From Blepharisma japonicum (taxonomy: Eukaryota > Ciliophora > Heterotrichea > Heterotrichida > Blepharismidae), in NCBI GenBank assembly GCA_949751835.1, contig CATKHK010000045.1, forward strand, positions 248,001-312,000: a stretch of DNA of 64,000 nt, read 5' to 3'. Positions 1 through 11,623 of the stretch are shown one piece after another; the first letter of the stretch is position 1; every line of letters begins with the position of its first letter. The notes beneath the pieces are model-generated. The model saw only the letters and a list, made by a program, of their open reading frames with translations, was not told the origin of the DNA and made no database searches. A program made the translations under genes and the position numbers.

Positions 1-1930
1 AATTCATACCCAATGGATACAGTCTAGGCTCCACTTCTGGAGAATTTTGGTCTCTAGCATCAAGCATTATAGACTCTTCTAGCATTCTTTGATAAGCAGC
101 TGATGGTAAAATTGCAGCTCGCCCATCAGGTAAGAATATTAGCCCTTTCAAATTATTTCCATGGTCTATTGGTAAAGGATCTGGTATATACGGTCTTAAA
201 ATTTGCATTAGATGGGTTTGGCAGGCTTTTTGCAGTTCACTTAATTTAAAATTATTTGCTAATTCTAAGAGCTCTACAACTTGATCATAAGATTTGCAAG
301 ATGATATTGTTTCCAGCAGTATTTCCATATCATCCAAATAGATATACTCAATTACTTTGTTGAATGCTTCTTTTGAATATGTTATTTCTATTGTCGAAGT
401 ATTTTTTAATAATTGTTTAAAATAGTCAGAGCGGCTTGCAAGTACAATTTTATGGCAACTTATAATTTCTTCTCTTGTTCCTATTTTAAACACAAAATTC
501 ACATCTGTAAATAGCCCTTGTTTAAATGAAGAATACAAATCTGCAGCAAGAGATTGAGGTGATGGCTCTGCTATAACAATATTATGAACTCCCCCACAGG
601 CAATTGATAACACCTTTCTAGATAGCAATTGAGATATTAGTTTAGGAGTCGGCTGGTAATTAACTGATTTTTGTTCAGAGTCCCTAATAGATCTTGCAAT
701 CCTTCTTTTTGTGTTGTCTGTGAGATCTTGTTGAAGAAGTCCAAGTTGTCCACAGCTTGAAGCGCCAAAGCTATATAATACTCCTCGATCTGTGAGTACC
801 AAAGTATGGGCTTCTCCACATGCGACTGAAGTAACGATTTTTCCTTTTAGCTCAGTAATCAGTCTAGGTAAAGGTTCATAAGGAGATTCTTCTTGGTCTT
901 TTGGCAAATAGGCTGTATCTTCAATGCCTAGTTGCCCACAAGCAGCAGCTCCCCAGCCATATAATTCTCCATTTACTGTAACAGCCATACTATGAGAATC
1001 TCCACATGCAATATAGGAGATTTTTGTCTTTTTGAGGGTTTCTATTTGTTTAGGAATAGGCATAAATGGACAATCATCTACATCTACAGGTAAGTTTTTT
1101 ATGTTTCCTAAACCTAATTGGCCGAAACTTCCACCCCCAAAGCAATATAAGCTTCCTTCTTCTGATAGAGCTAGAGTATGTACATCTCCACAAGCTGCCA
1201 TTTTCAGCTTATAAGCTCTAAGTGCAGATACTAATTTCGGGACTGGATGATATGGGTACCCATCTTCATCCAAAGGAAACACCGATGTATCCGGATGTCC
1301 CAGTTGCCCGCATGCTCCAGCCCCTCACGTATACATAAGTCCTTCTTCACTTATCGCTACTGTATGCGCTTTTCCACAGCTTATATGTTTTATTGATACA
1401 TTTAAAGAGTCCACTATCCTTGGTTCAGGCTGAAACGGGCATCCATCATCATCTTTTGGCATATTTAAAGTATCAGGATGGCCTAGTTGTCCACAGCCTC
1501 CTCCACCTCATGTAAGTACAATTCCTTCTGATGTGAGTGCAGCTGTATGTGCATCTCCACAAGAAACTAGAACAATTTTGAAATCTAAAAGTCCTTCAAT
1601 AAGTCTGGGTTCTGGATGATAGGGATATCCTTCAGAATCTTTGGGCATTTGATCTATATCGCTTAGCCCGAGTTGGCCACAGGCACTTGCACCCCACGAA
1701 TAAACCCGGCCATTACTTGTAACTGCAAGAGAGTGGCCATCGCCACCGGCTACTTGGGTGATGACATAGCCTGATAGTGTTTTTATTGGGACTGGAAAAG
1801 GCTGATATGGAAAACTTTCTGAATCTTTAGGCAGTTGGGAGACTTCAATTGGTGAAAATCCTAGCTGTCCCATTTCACCTGAGCCCCATGTGAAAACTTC
1901 ACCTCCGAGATCTTCATGATCTGATTCCAT
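1..1930 (-). CDS. RCC1-repeat and BTB-domain protein, 3' partial
   Basis: Seven RCC1-type repeats of about 60 residues start right after the Met. Each has a WG or FG turn, CGQLG and a CGxxHT-like strand, and most carry an insert of the type PKDSEGYPYHPEPR. A BTB/POZ domain follows (around FTDVNFVFK, CHKIVLASRSDYF, VIEYIYLDD), and the frame runs off the left edge. In the family, RCC1 propellers bind partner proteins and BTB domains often recruit Cullin-3, so a ubiquitin-ligase adaptor role is plausible inference, as in RCBTB proteins. The conserved Trp of repeats 3 and 4 is TGA (near 1508 and 1326) whereas repeat 2 has TGG at the same site. This is direct evidence that UGA is Trp. No intron was needed. 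Start ATG is at 1930. The C-terminus lies outside the window. Confidence 0.88.
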
Positions 1931-2066
1931 TTTAAAATATTGTTAAAAGTGGGTGTTTCTGGAAAATAAAGAACTTTAAATATAAGAAAAAATGAGATTG
2001 ACAAGGCTTTATATAGAAATTAAGGAGGTTTATATTAAATTAATTATAGAGTTAATATTTACAATA

Positions 2067-3074
2067 CTACGTTTGGATATCTTGAGAATGGGAAATCATA
2101 ATTTCTGGCTTTAATTTCTTTTTTTGTTGGATTCAAGGATGAGTGAGTGCTACTCCAGCAGACATCCGGGCAAATGTGTCTGCCTGGGTTAGATCTCGTA
2201 TCAGCTCTGCAGCTAGTTTTGGGATTTTCTGTTCTTTCAATAATTCAATTAAACCATTAACAATTGAGTTGTTCAATTCCTTATGAAGATCTTCGAAGGG
2301 AAGTACTTCTCCTGTAAAAAGAGCGATAAGAAGAATCCCACAGCTTCACTCGTCACATTTTTCGTTATACATTTTGGAATCGAATTCTGGGGCAGAATAC
2401 CAAGAAAATGTATATTTATCGATGAAGAGGGATAAGGTTTGAGAAAACCTTCGGAGCTTGTCTGTTTTGAGTATTAAACCTGTTAATATTGAACTTGTTT
2501 CAAATCCAGTGAGTTTTATGCCTGGACCATCTTTATCTAAAATAATGTTTCGAGGGTTTATTGATCTATGGATTATTTTTTTACTATGTAAAACGGTAAT
2601 GACTGTAAGAAGCTGCTTTATAATTGATAAGCATTCGTATTCAGTAAACTGTCTTTGCTCAATTAAGCCCTCTAAAATTTGAGAGTCCTCGTAGTGCTCA
2701 GTAACTACGTAAAAGTTAGCATCATCTTCGAAAATTTCATAGCACTTTATGACGTTTGGATGCTTTATCCTCCTTCAAATTTCTACTTCTTGATTTATTT
2801 CTTTAAAATTAGCCTCGACAGGTTGATTAGTCTGCTTTTTTATTCTTTTTACAAATCTCATAGTATCCTGAGGGACGAAATTACAAAGCCAAATCTTTAT
2901 ATTATTCTCGTTTTTCACTTCCTTAACTATTTCGTAATTGTCGCTAAGACCTCCTTGCTGAATCTTCATTGCAGCTTCGGAATCAGAGTTAATTGTATGT
3001 ACACATGATTGATCTGTAGAACTTGGAGTTACTTTTTGCAATGGATTTTTCCCTTTTACCAAGAAGCATCCCAT
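2067..3074 (-). CDS. CDPK/CAMK-like pseudokinase, N-terminal MGC
   Basis: 335 residues holding one protein-kinase fold. The glycine loop has lost its glycines (VKNENNIKI near 53-61). A beta-3 Lys remains (FVKRIKK, K76). The catalytic loop reads HRSINPRN (169-176) instead of HRDLKPEN, and DFG is GFE (190-192). The WYSAPE motif and the CDEWSCG helix are kept, so the scaffold is intact while catalysis is probably lost. The opening GGLSDNYEIV resembles calcium-dependent protein kinases, but no EF-hands follow. The N-terminus MGCFLVKG suits myristoylation and palmitoylation, suggesting membrane attachment. Trp codons at VEIW and DEW are TGA. It ends at TAG, about 1.1 kb from the end of the F-box/CDK/cyclin gene. 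Confidence 0.85.
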
Positions 3075-3212
3075 TCTTATTATAAAATGGTTAGCATTCT
3101 TCGAAATATAACAATAATATTTGCTTTTTTAATGGGTATGATCTTTTTTATTTTACAAAATAGTGGATAAAAAAAAATTCTCAATATAAAAAATTATAAT
3201 AATTTTATTTAT

Positions 3213-5318
3213 TTAAAAATAGCGATTTTGATAATGCATAGACGGAGGCCAAAGCTGTCGAGGGTTAATTTCCTGATGCTTATGATTTATTGCTTCAAAT
3301 CTTGAAATTTGGGGATTTGTTTTTGCATCAAGTCATAAACTTTTAATAAACTCAATTACTGAGTTTAAGTCTGCATCTTGAAAATTCGTAAAAAAATCCA
3401 CATTTTGAGGAGCTGGAAATCTTTGTGTAGCTGAGCAGCTTGCATAAATAATTCCTGCTGCTAGCAAAGAGTATTTATATTTAAGACTTTCATATGAAAG
3501 TAACATAAGATCAGAAAGAAATAAAGCAATTTTATAAGTCTCAAGATCCAAATTAAGCTCAGCTTGATAAGCTTTAATAAAAAACAGTGTTGTAGGAGAT
3601 AAAATTCTAAACTTTATCCTTTTTAATATTTCTTTTTCCATTTCCACGACCTGAGCAGCTGTAAACTCATCAGCAGTAATATAGGCATACTCTATTGAGT
3701 TTTCCTGTCTATAATATTCTTTAGATCTCTCATGAAAAACATCAGCGATTTTCATACAAGCTACTCCAACTAACTGCAAATTTGATCTTTCTACTTTAGC
3801 AACACTCAAAACTCTATCAATATAATTAACAGCCAAATGCAGGGTTTCGTCATTTACTTCAAAATGGACTGCTACATCTATTAGTCAGTCAACTAAAATA
3901 CTTCTCATTGCTGCATTTATATCTTTTTGCATAACCAAATACGTTGGGCTTGGGGAAATTTGGGACTCCAAATAGAGAAGGTGAGATATATAACTTTGCA
4001 AAGGGTCTGAGGGGGAACTCATTTCTATGTCAAAAAAGGGGTGGCAAAGGGCTTGAGAAGCTGTAATTCTTGTTCTTGGGTTTGGGTCTAAGCATTTTTG
4101 CAACAAATCTAATCCAGATGCTCCAATTATACTGCCTATTTTCTGGAGAACTGTGAATATTTGCTCACGAGCTGGTATCAAAGCAGAAATTACTCTTTTA
4201 AATTCTTCTGAGTTAGTTTCAGCAAGAACATCAGAGAAGTTAATTTTTTCCCACTTTGGGAATGATTTTGCCTGAGTTGAAGCCTCATCTTCACTGACTC
4301 CAACCACTTTAAAAATCTTAAAAAGCTGCTCAATTTCGCTTTCACCATTAAATAATGGCATCTTTGTAATTAATTCAGCAATTAAACAACCTACGCTTCA
4401 TACATCAATTTCATATCCATAAAGATCAGATCTTAATAGCATTTCAGGAGCTCTATATCATAGCCTCCTAATTTCCCTACCAGAGCGATTTCTTTCTTTA
4501 GGGTCTTCTGGTGTGTACATATAATGTGGAATTGACGCTAACCTGGACAGAGTGAAATCAGCTATTTTTAGCAGACCTGAATCAGTTATCAATATATTAT
4601 CTGGCTTTAAATTCCTATGTATGACCCCTTTATCATGAATATATACCAAGGCTTCAAACATTTGTCTGGATAATGATTTTATCATTGATAAAGGAATATT
4701 CCTGCGATTTCCTGTTTCATAGACTTTTATGAACTCTTTCAAGTTGTATGTGGATTGTTCGGTGCAAGTGTAGACTGTCTTTTTGATCACTTCGGAACCA
4801 AGAATTTTTACGATGCCAGGATGAGAGAATTCTGATAAATAGCCTATTTCTCTTAATAAAGAGGTAGGAACGCCATCATCAAAGCCTGCATTTGTGACGT
4901 CAAGGTTTACTTTTCTTAGAATCACAGGTTCTTCTGTGCTTCTTAAGAAGCCTTTGTAGATTCTTCCTTTAGACCGTCTTTCAGCTAGACATTCAACACA
5001 CCTTACGAGCCATTTCAATTCTACGTTGGCTGCACTTAATTGTTTTCAGAGTATAGGGGAATTTGCTAGATATCTTCAATCCTTGCAAACCAATTGAATT
5101 TCTTTTATAAGTTCACTTGCTGAAAAAAGGCTAAAAATACAAATCATTAGGTCATTGGGGATTATTTGAAAATAATTGAGACGTTTAAGGTTTTTCGAAC
5201 ATTTCTTTAAAGGTTGTCGGTGATCTATTGAAGAGTTTGTGATTTCTAGTAGGCATTCTCTGCTTGTTTCTTTGCCTTTAGGCATTCTAGTGTTTTTCTT
5301 AAGTTCCTCTTTTTTCAT
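3213..5318 (-). CDS. F-box / CDK-like pseudokinase / cyclin fusion
   Basis: One frame of 702 codons with no TAA or TAG and no intron. Residues about 46-98 form an F-box (IIPNDLMICIFSLFSASEL, then VCKDWRYLANSPILWKQL). Residues about 101-425 are CDK-like: VPTSLLREI (150-158) in place of PSTAIRE, LWYRAPEML (286-294), DVWSVGCLIAEL. The beta-3 Lys is Arg (R135), HRD is HRN (234-236) and DFG is DFT (254-256), so kinase activity is doubtful. Residues about 450-690 are a two-box cyclin of A/B type: MRSILVDWL (471-479, the MRAIL docking patch) and LAVNYIDRVLS. The CDK-cyclin linker is very short. Conserved Trp residues W287 and W478 are TGA codons. Cyclin F is F-box plus cyclin; here a CDK fold lies between. 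Role inferred: SCF substrate adaptor in cell-cycle control. Confidence 0.9.
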
Positions 5319-5561
5319 ATTTAAATATCAATTATGAAGATCTCTAAAGGCATTTTTACTTATCAAGTTAAATTAAAACTGTTTTATTTAAGGTTAAGGA
5401 ATTTTATTGGTAATTTGATACCAAAACAATAAACTCTTGATGCTTGAGTCTATTTTGAATATTTTAAAAATTCATCATTTAACCTATTATAAATAAAGAG
5501 ATTTTTTCTCAGAGTTCTACTAAAAATATTCAAATCATTTTTATACTTTAGTTAGGCTAAA

Positions 5562-6743
5562 ATGATTGTAGATGATTTCCCAAGAATTTCAAACAAGTTT
5601 CTGAATCAACTACTAAGCAGTGATGTACGAATATACTATAATACCAGATATCTCAATGATCGATTATACCTGCACTATAAAGGCTTCCATCAAATCGAAA
5701 ACCTCAATGAATTCACAGGTCTAAAAGTTCTTTACATGGAGGGAAATTCCATTAAGCATATTCAAGGACTTGAAAACTGCCAAAAATTAAGATGCATTTA
5801 TTTGCAGCAAAACTGCATAGAAGAAATTTCTGGCCTTGATACTTTAACTGACCTTCATACCTTAAATCTTGCTGAAAATTTTATTTCTACTGTTAAAGGT
5901 CTTTCAAATACTCAAAAGCTAACTACACTTACTTTAAAAGCCAACCAAGTCGGAGTAAATGGCATAGATGACTTAAAAGGCCTTCTAGATGCACAAAATC
6001 TTGAAATCCTTGACCTTAGTGATAATAAAATTTCAGATGTCGCAATCATCCCAGAAATCCTTGAAAAGCTGCCACAGCTATGTGTTCTATATTTACACGG
6101 CAATCCTGTGTGCAGAAAAATTGAAAATTACAGGAAAATTTTAATTGGAAAATTGGCGAACCTGAAATATTTAGATGATAGACCTGTTTTTGATGAAGAC
6201 AGAAGATTTGCAATGGCTTTTTTAAGAGGAGGAATACAGGCTGAAAGAGAAGAAAGAAGACAATATGAAAAAGAAGTGGAAGAAAAAAGAATGTTGGAGC
6301 ATCACAGATTCAGAGAAATTGCAATGAAACATAGAAATGATCGACTGAATAGAGAAGAACATAAAACCAATGGTAGCACAACAATCAGTGAAGGATCATC
6401 TGATGAGTGAAATTCTTCTAGTGAAGCAACAGAAGTCTCATATATTGGTGACAAAAGTCAAAGTGATATACAGCTTCCTGATTTAGAAGAAGTAAAAATA
6501 ACTAAGCCTGAAGAAGTTAAAGAAAAAGAAGAAAATTACATTGAAAGCCTTTTAAATGCTCAAAGTAATAAAATAGAAAATAAACCGCAGGGATTCAAAA
6601 AAATCATAATTGAAGAAGTTGCCGAATGTCCCTACAAAAATGAGTCCATGGAAGCTAATTTACATGAAAATCCACCAGTTATTGAAGAAACAATAGAAGA
6701 CATGATAAAACGACACCAAGAAGAGCTTGATGAGCTTGACTAA
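5562..6743 (+). CDS. DNAAF1: Dynein axonemal assembly factor 1 (LRRC50)
   Basis: 393 residues. SDS22-type leucine-rich repeats cover about residues 40-170 ([47 protein letters not shown]). They are followed by the LRR cap [21 protein letters not shown] and the diagnostic DNAAF1 stretch [17 protein letters not shown] near 200-215. An acidic, Glu-rich tail ends [19 protein letters not shown]1 acts in cytoplasmic pre-assembly of axonemal dynein arms, as expected in a multiciliated cell. The frame passes one TGA (Trp, at 6408) into the tail. It is divergent from the F-box/CDK/cyclin gene across a 243-bp spacer that must carry both promoters. Confidence 0.9.
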
Positions 6744-6765
6744 CTAAAATTATTGGAAATTTAAA

Positions 6766-9700
6766 TTATATTACCATTTGTGTTGTGTCTAGCTTTCTCC
6801 TTTTCATTTCGCTATATCTGAGGTTCGCTTGGGTATCATCTATAACACATCTTGAAAACTGTGATAAAAATCTGTTCTTCTCTTCTTCCATTCTCTCTTT
6901 TACGTATATCTTAAATTTCTTCATCCTAACATATCTTTTCCAATGCACAAATCTCAGCAACAGTCTTGCTACAAAGGCTTGCTTTTCTCTAATCATCTTT
7001 TTCATTTTTTTGTTTTTTCGAAATTCTTTTATTTTTCGTTTGAACTCTTCTTTTTCTTCTTTGCTTTCGCAGAGACTAAGAATTTCTTCGCTGGTTTGTG
7101 GGAATTTCCAAGTTCTGGAGTGTTTTTTAGGAAGAATTGGAAAAGATTCAGTTGCTTTTTCAGAGGGGTTCAATTTTGGTGCAAAAATTTGTTGAGAGAG
7201 TGGTGTAGTTTTGACTTCTGATGTTAGTGGAAGAGCTGAAACTGGAATCTGAGGAGGAGTTGGAAATAAAAGAGGCTGAGAGGAATGCAGATTAAGTGGG
7301 ACTTCAGGAATTTTAAATACCTGCTTCGGAATTTCGATACTTTTAGCAGCAGCTTCAGTAGTAGGAACTATATTTTTTAGCAAATCTGAAGGCTCTGCAT
7401 ATATTATTGATTCTTTCTTTTCTAAAGCTGGAGCTTTAGCAAGTATTTCACGAGGTGAAGTCACTGTTTTCATAGTTTTCGGCTTCTCTATTTCTTCTTT
7501 TTCTTCTTCATCTTTTTCTTCTTCATCTTCCGCTTCTTCCTCTTCTTCTACTTCTTCTTCTTCTTCAGTATCTTCTTGGTCCTCATGCTCTACAATTTCA
7601 GTGTTTTCAATTATTTCTAACCTTGATGAAAACATTTCATTTCTTCTTTCAGCAATATTTTTTTGTTCTTGGGTAGGTCTAAATGCAGTTTCTTTGATTT
7701 CTACATCTTTTAAATCCAACTCACTTCCATTATCATAATCCACCACAATACCCCTATGCTCCAAATACTCAATTGTTTCCTCTTCATCAGAAAACCACAA
7801 ATATTTTGTCATATCTTCAATACTAATTTCTTTACTGCAGTTTTGCATCATTTCTAATGCAGTAATCCTCATATTATCTATAGAAGCATAGGCTACACAC
7901 GTTACTAAATAAGGCGCATTTTTCATCAATTCAAAATACTCGCAATAGTTATTTGCATAATAAGCCATTGAGATTTTGAGCCCAATCTGGAAAATAGGCT
8001 GTTTTCTGATTTTATTTTTGGCTTCTTTAAGCAAAGCAATTACTTCTATATATTTTGATAAGTTCAAAACCATTAAATAAGTCATAAACTCAGCTTCGTT
8101 TTCACATGAGATATTTTGACTCCTTTTCTTTTTGTAGGCTTTCATAAGGGAGGTGAGAATGTCCCTGGCTCTGTCCATATTCAGCTTGAGGTCAAAATCA
8201 GGGGAATTAAATCCTTCAGAACAAGACATGATAAAGAATCTTGCTATACGTTCATGGTCTCGAATAAAACTATCACTACCAATGGTGTCTAAAATTCTAT
8301 AGTCTTTTGCAACTGCTCTTGCACGGTCACTGATGAACTCGTAAATTTCTTTAAAAGAATGAGAAAAGCTGTTAGGAGGGTATGTGTAATTTAATGGGTT
8401 GCCATTTGTATCAACGTCTAAAATGTTAGTAAATAAATAATCAAGTACTTTTCCTAAGGATTCTTCATCTCGAACACTTTCAGATAAACCTGAGTTTGCT
8501 CGAAGGTACTCTTTAACTGTTCAGGGCAAATGAACAGCGGGAGCATCTACTGTGAGATCAAGGCCAGGATTCATCTCAAATAAATGAATCGTATGGGCTT
8601 GCTCTCTTTGGTTTGCTTCTTCAACGCTACACATAAAAATTCCTCCTTCATTCATGGTTCGTTGAGGTGCAATTTTTATCTTTTTTGGCTTCTCTTCTTC
8701 TAGCTTTTTAGATTTTTCTATCTTTTCTAGCTTTTCTGGCTTTTGTCTTTTTCGTTCATCTTTTTCCTGGATAACAATTTCTTCAGTTTTTGGTTTATTC
8801 TTAAGTCTTCTAAAAGTAGCCAAGGCTTTATTTCGGCTTTTTATTTCTTCATTACTTGTATCAATTTCTTCTCTGTCTTCATCAATTTCTTCTTTCTTTA
8901 TATGCCTTTGCTTTATTGAACTTTCTTCTCTTTTTATATTTTCTCGAAATCCTTTTTTTCTGTTTTCAGTTTGGATTGGCCTCTCTTCTTCCTCCTCTTC
9001 ATCAGGCTCTTGCTTTATTCGAGGTTTAAGGAATTTTTTGAACCCAAAACCTTCATTATTTTTATTTTCTGGTTTATTTTTTTTAAAATCTATTTTCGTT
9101 CTTTTAGGCTCTTTCATACCAGACATTTCGTGATCTTCTTCCATTCTTTCTTGGAAAGCATCTTTTCTTGTTGGGACTCCAGATTTAAAGCCCCCTTGGA
9201 AAACTCCTTCAGGTTGGATAAAAGCTTTTCTTGGATTTTCATTTCTTTGAGTTCTTTGTTGCCCTCTCATTTCTCCAAACGGTTGTTGAGCGATTTGTGA
9301 AACTGGCTTAAAGCCTCCTTGAGACTTTTTCTGGCTAGTTATTTGATCATTTGCTGAAAAATTATCCCCACCAAAAGGCACTGGCCTAAAGGCATCATTT
9401 GTGGGAATTGTAGCTCTGAAACCTCCTTGTGTTTGAGATTGGGGTCTAAAATTAATAGATTTTACTTGAGGCTTATTTTTCTGATGTTTTTGAAATTTCG
9501 TGCCAGGATTTTGTGGTTCAGTCTCCATTTGATCATCATTTTGCGGAAAAAAGCTTCTATTCTGCATATTTTGATCAAAATGAGGTTGAGATATAAACCC
9601 TCCTTGTGCAGAATTAGAAAACCCCCCAAATCCTTGATTTTGAGCACGTGGCATTCGATTAAATCCACCTGGACTTCTATTTCTCTCACTTGAATGATCA

Positions 9701-9825
9701 TTTCTTGCAGCAAAATCTCTTGAAATAGAATTAAAAGGCATAGCTCCTAAATTAGGTGGTGTTGCTTTAAAGCCGCCTGATGATTGAGCAACTTCTCTGA
9801 AATTCATAGATTTTCTAAAATCCAT
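6766..9825 (-). CDS. SAC3/GANP-domain mRNA export protein
   Basis: 1019 residues. The N-terminal 250 residues are disordered with at least six spaced GGF motifs (GGFKATPP, GGFNRMP, GGFRATIP, GGFKPVSQ, GGFKSGVP), reminiscent of FG-nucleoporins and of the FG-rich N-terminus of GANP. A basic linker follows. The SAC3/GANP domain runs about 392-720: MCSVEEANQREQAHTIHLFE, TVKEYLRANSG, YEFISDRARAVAKDY, then an all-helical part with a PCI-like end. A run of Glu and Asp lies near 750-780, then a basic coiled C-terminus. SAC3 scaffolds the TREX-2 complex, coupling transcription to mRNA export at nuclear pores. One TGA Trp (8521-8523) lies in the domain. True stop TAA at 6766. It is convergent with DNAAF1, 22 bp away. 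Confidence 0.85.
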
Positions 9826-9976
9826 TAAAGTTTATAGCCCAATTTTAAATAAGTAATTTATAATAATTTTTCACAAGTTTTATAACAAACTAATAAATAA
9901 TAGTCACTCATTATTTCAACGTTTTTAGTCATTATTTAAAAACATTCATAGAGATATTTAATTAAATTTGTATACA

Positions 9977-10660
9977 ATGAGTAACAATTTACCGAAATTT
10001 CTGAAAAGCTTGCTTTCCGAGAGCTCATCTTCAAGCCATTATAATAGTCATAAAAGCAAATCATCTTTTACAAATAGCCCATACTTGAATTCTTTAGTTT
10101 CGTCTCAATTAAGTTCAAATAGGTCGAAACCTTATCATTCCAGAGCATTTAGCCACGGTTCACTAACTTATAGGCCAAGAGCTTCTCCTGATAAGCCTAA
10201 AAATTCAAGTGTAAAGCATCGTAAAACATCTTCAGAAAAATCTCTAAGAAATCTATTGAAACATCTAGAAGGAAAACAAATAGTTAAGGCACCTCAGATC
10301 TACCCAAATCAAGTGTTTGCAGATTATTACGATAAAAAAGGAAATCACGATCGTTTAGTTGAAATCAATGAATCTATTGAAGTATATAACGTTCCTATGA
10401 AAAATATAAAATATGAGCTTGAAAATTATAAGAAAAACAGATTTGGAAACTCGAAAACGAGTAGAGATAGTTGAAAAGAACTAAAAAAAGAGAAAAAATT
10501 CAACCCAAAACCTCTTGCAGCCAGAGAAAAAATAATTAACTCTTTAAATGATTCAAAATACAAAACCGTCGTAGAAAAAGAAGAGGTTTCACATTTAATC
10601 AGACCTATGTGTGTTGAAAGACATTTGTATGATAAAAACCGGTTTAAATTTTCCGATTAA
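9977..10660 (+). CDS. Hypothetical basic, Ser-rich protein
   Basis: 227 residues starting MSNNLPKFLKSLLSES. I do not recognise it. The first 90 residues are rich in Ser, Lys and Arg and look disordered. The middle has YPNQVFADYYDKKGNHDRLVEINES, and the end is charged. One TGA Trp (10472-10474) lies before the last 62 residues, and without reading it the protein would look truncated. The start is chosen as the first ATG in frame (a TTG lies 9 bases upstream). It is divergent from the SAC3 gene across 151 bp. It could be a cytoskeletal or cortical protein, but nothing in the sequence proves this. Confidence 0.7.
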
Positions 10661-10694
10661 ATAATTCCTAATTTTAAATCTATAATATTTCCAA

Positions 10695-11123
10695 CTATTC
10701 GTAGCCTCTATGATCATCAATATGAGGAAGCATCAATTCGATCCCAATAACTTTTTCTGCTTCTCCAACTCGAGTAGCCAGCAATAAAGAGTTTTGCTCC
10801 AATTTCATTTTTTCTTGGGTTACACTAGCCAATTGCTGCTTTAAAAATCCTGCTTCAGTTTTCGATTCACCAACTTGCTTTTTAAATTCCTGCTCAATCC
10901 TGTCCAACTCGTCAAGAATTCTATCTGTTATATCGTTAGAGTCTCTGTTATTTTGTGATTCCATTGCCTTTGCTTCACTTCGCAATTGCTCATAATTTTG
11001 CTTAGACTCGTGCATTTCTGATTGGATTTCATCGATTTTTTTGTGCATGTGCTTAATAAATTTCTTGATATCAGGCTGGGCTTGCGATAGATATTGCGTA
11101 GATAAAGGATTTACTTCTTCCAT
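10695..11123 (-). CDS. Small coiled-coil protein, unknown
   Basis: 142 residues, MEEVNPLSTQYLSQAQPD at the N-terminus. Most of the protein (about 20-125) is a heptad-rich coiled coil of Lys, Glu and Gln (for example HMHKKIDEIQSEMHESKQN). It has no Trp and no intron. The stop is TAG, 34 bp from the convergent neighbour. It could be a subunit of a microtubule, tethering or basal-body structure. The family cannot be named from the sequence. Confidence 0.75.
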   Translation of the reverse strand: MEEVNPLSTQYLSQAQPDIKKFIKHMHKKIDEIQSEMHESKQNYEQLRSEAKAMESQNNRDSNDITDRILDELDRIEQEFKKQVGESKTEAGFLKQQLASVTQEKMKLEQNSLLLATRVGEAEKVIGIELMLPHIDDHRGYE

Positions 11124-11623
11124 GCCTATATAATGTTAAGTATGAGCAAAGTGAAATTATTAACTTTTAAGACGAGCAAAAATAAATCATGGACTATGAA
11201 ACAATCCAATAATCTTGATAAAATCTTAGATCTTAAATATTATTAAAATCATACAAATGGTAAAAATATTGGAAAATAAATTATTAAAATGCGATAAAAT
11301 TAAGAGGCATGATCACCTAGCTCTGATATTTTGTAAGACAACTAGTAAAGGTTTTATTTCCACCCAGATACAGTTAAAATTAAAAAAATCATAATTTGTA
11401 TTTTATCTTTATTTATCCGAATCTTTGCCCAGAACTTTATTAAAGCAACCTTCCTGTAGAGTAGCATACATAAAATTTTAAATATGTCGTTTCAAAATAT
11501 ATATAAACAAAAATAAATTTATTTGATTTCGAATTTTCATTAGATTTTTAATAAATGATGAGTATAATAGTAATAAATATTTATCTTCCATTATTTTGTT
11601 TCCTTTTAATAGAAATTTTAACC
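11124..11623. other. Non-coding spacer, 500 bp
   Basis: Very AT-rich sequence with frequent TAA and TAG in every frame. It lies between two divergent genes and presumably contains both promoters. I see no tRNA, repeat or conserved hairpin. An alternative ATG at 11555 would extend the next gene into this region. Confidence 0.5.

Noticed and set aside
1032-1214. Short plus-strand gene inside the RCC1 gene
   Set aside because: Shadow frame of a clearly repetitive minus-strand protein.
3213-5318. Separate F-box, CDK and cyclin genes
   Set aside because: All parts are in the same frame; the only interruptions are TGA codons at Trp positions, and no TAA/TAG or spacer separates them.
6785-7221. 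Phe-rich plus-strand membrane proteins
   Set aside because: Reverse complement of Lys/Glu-rich codons of the SAC3 gene; apparent hydrophobicity is an artefact.
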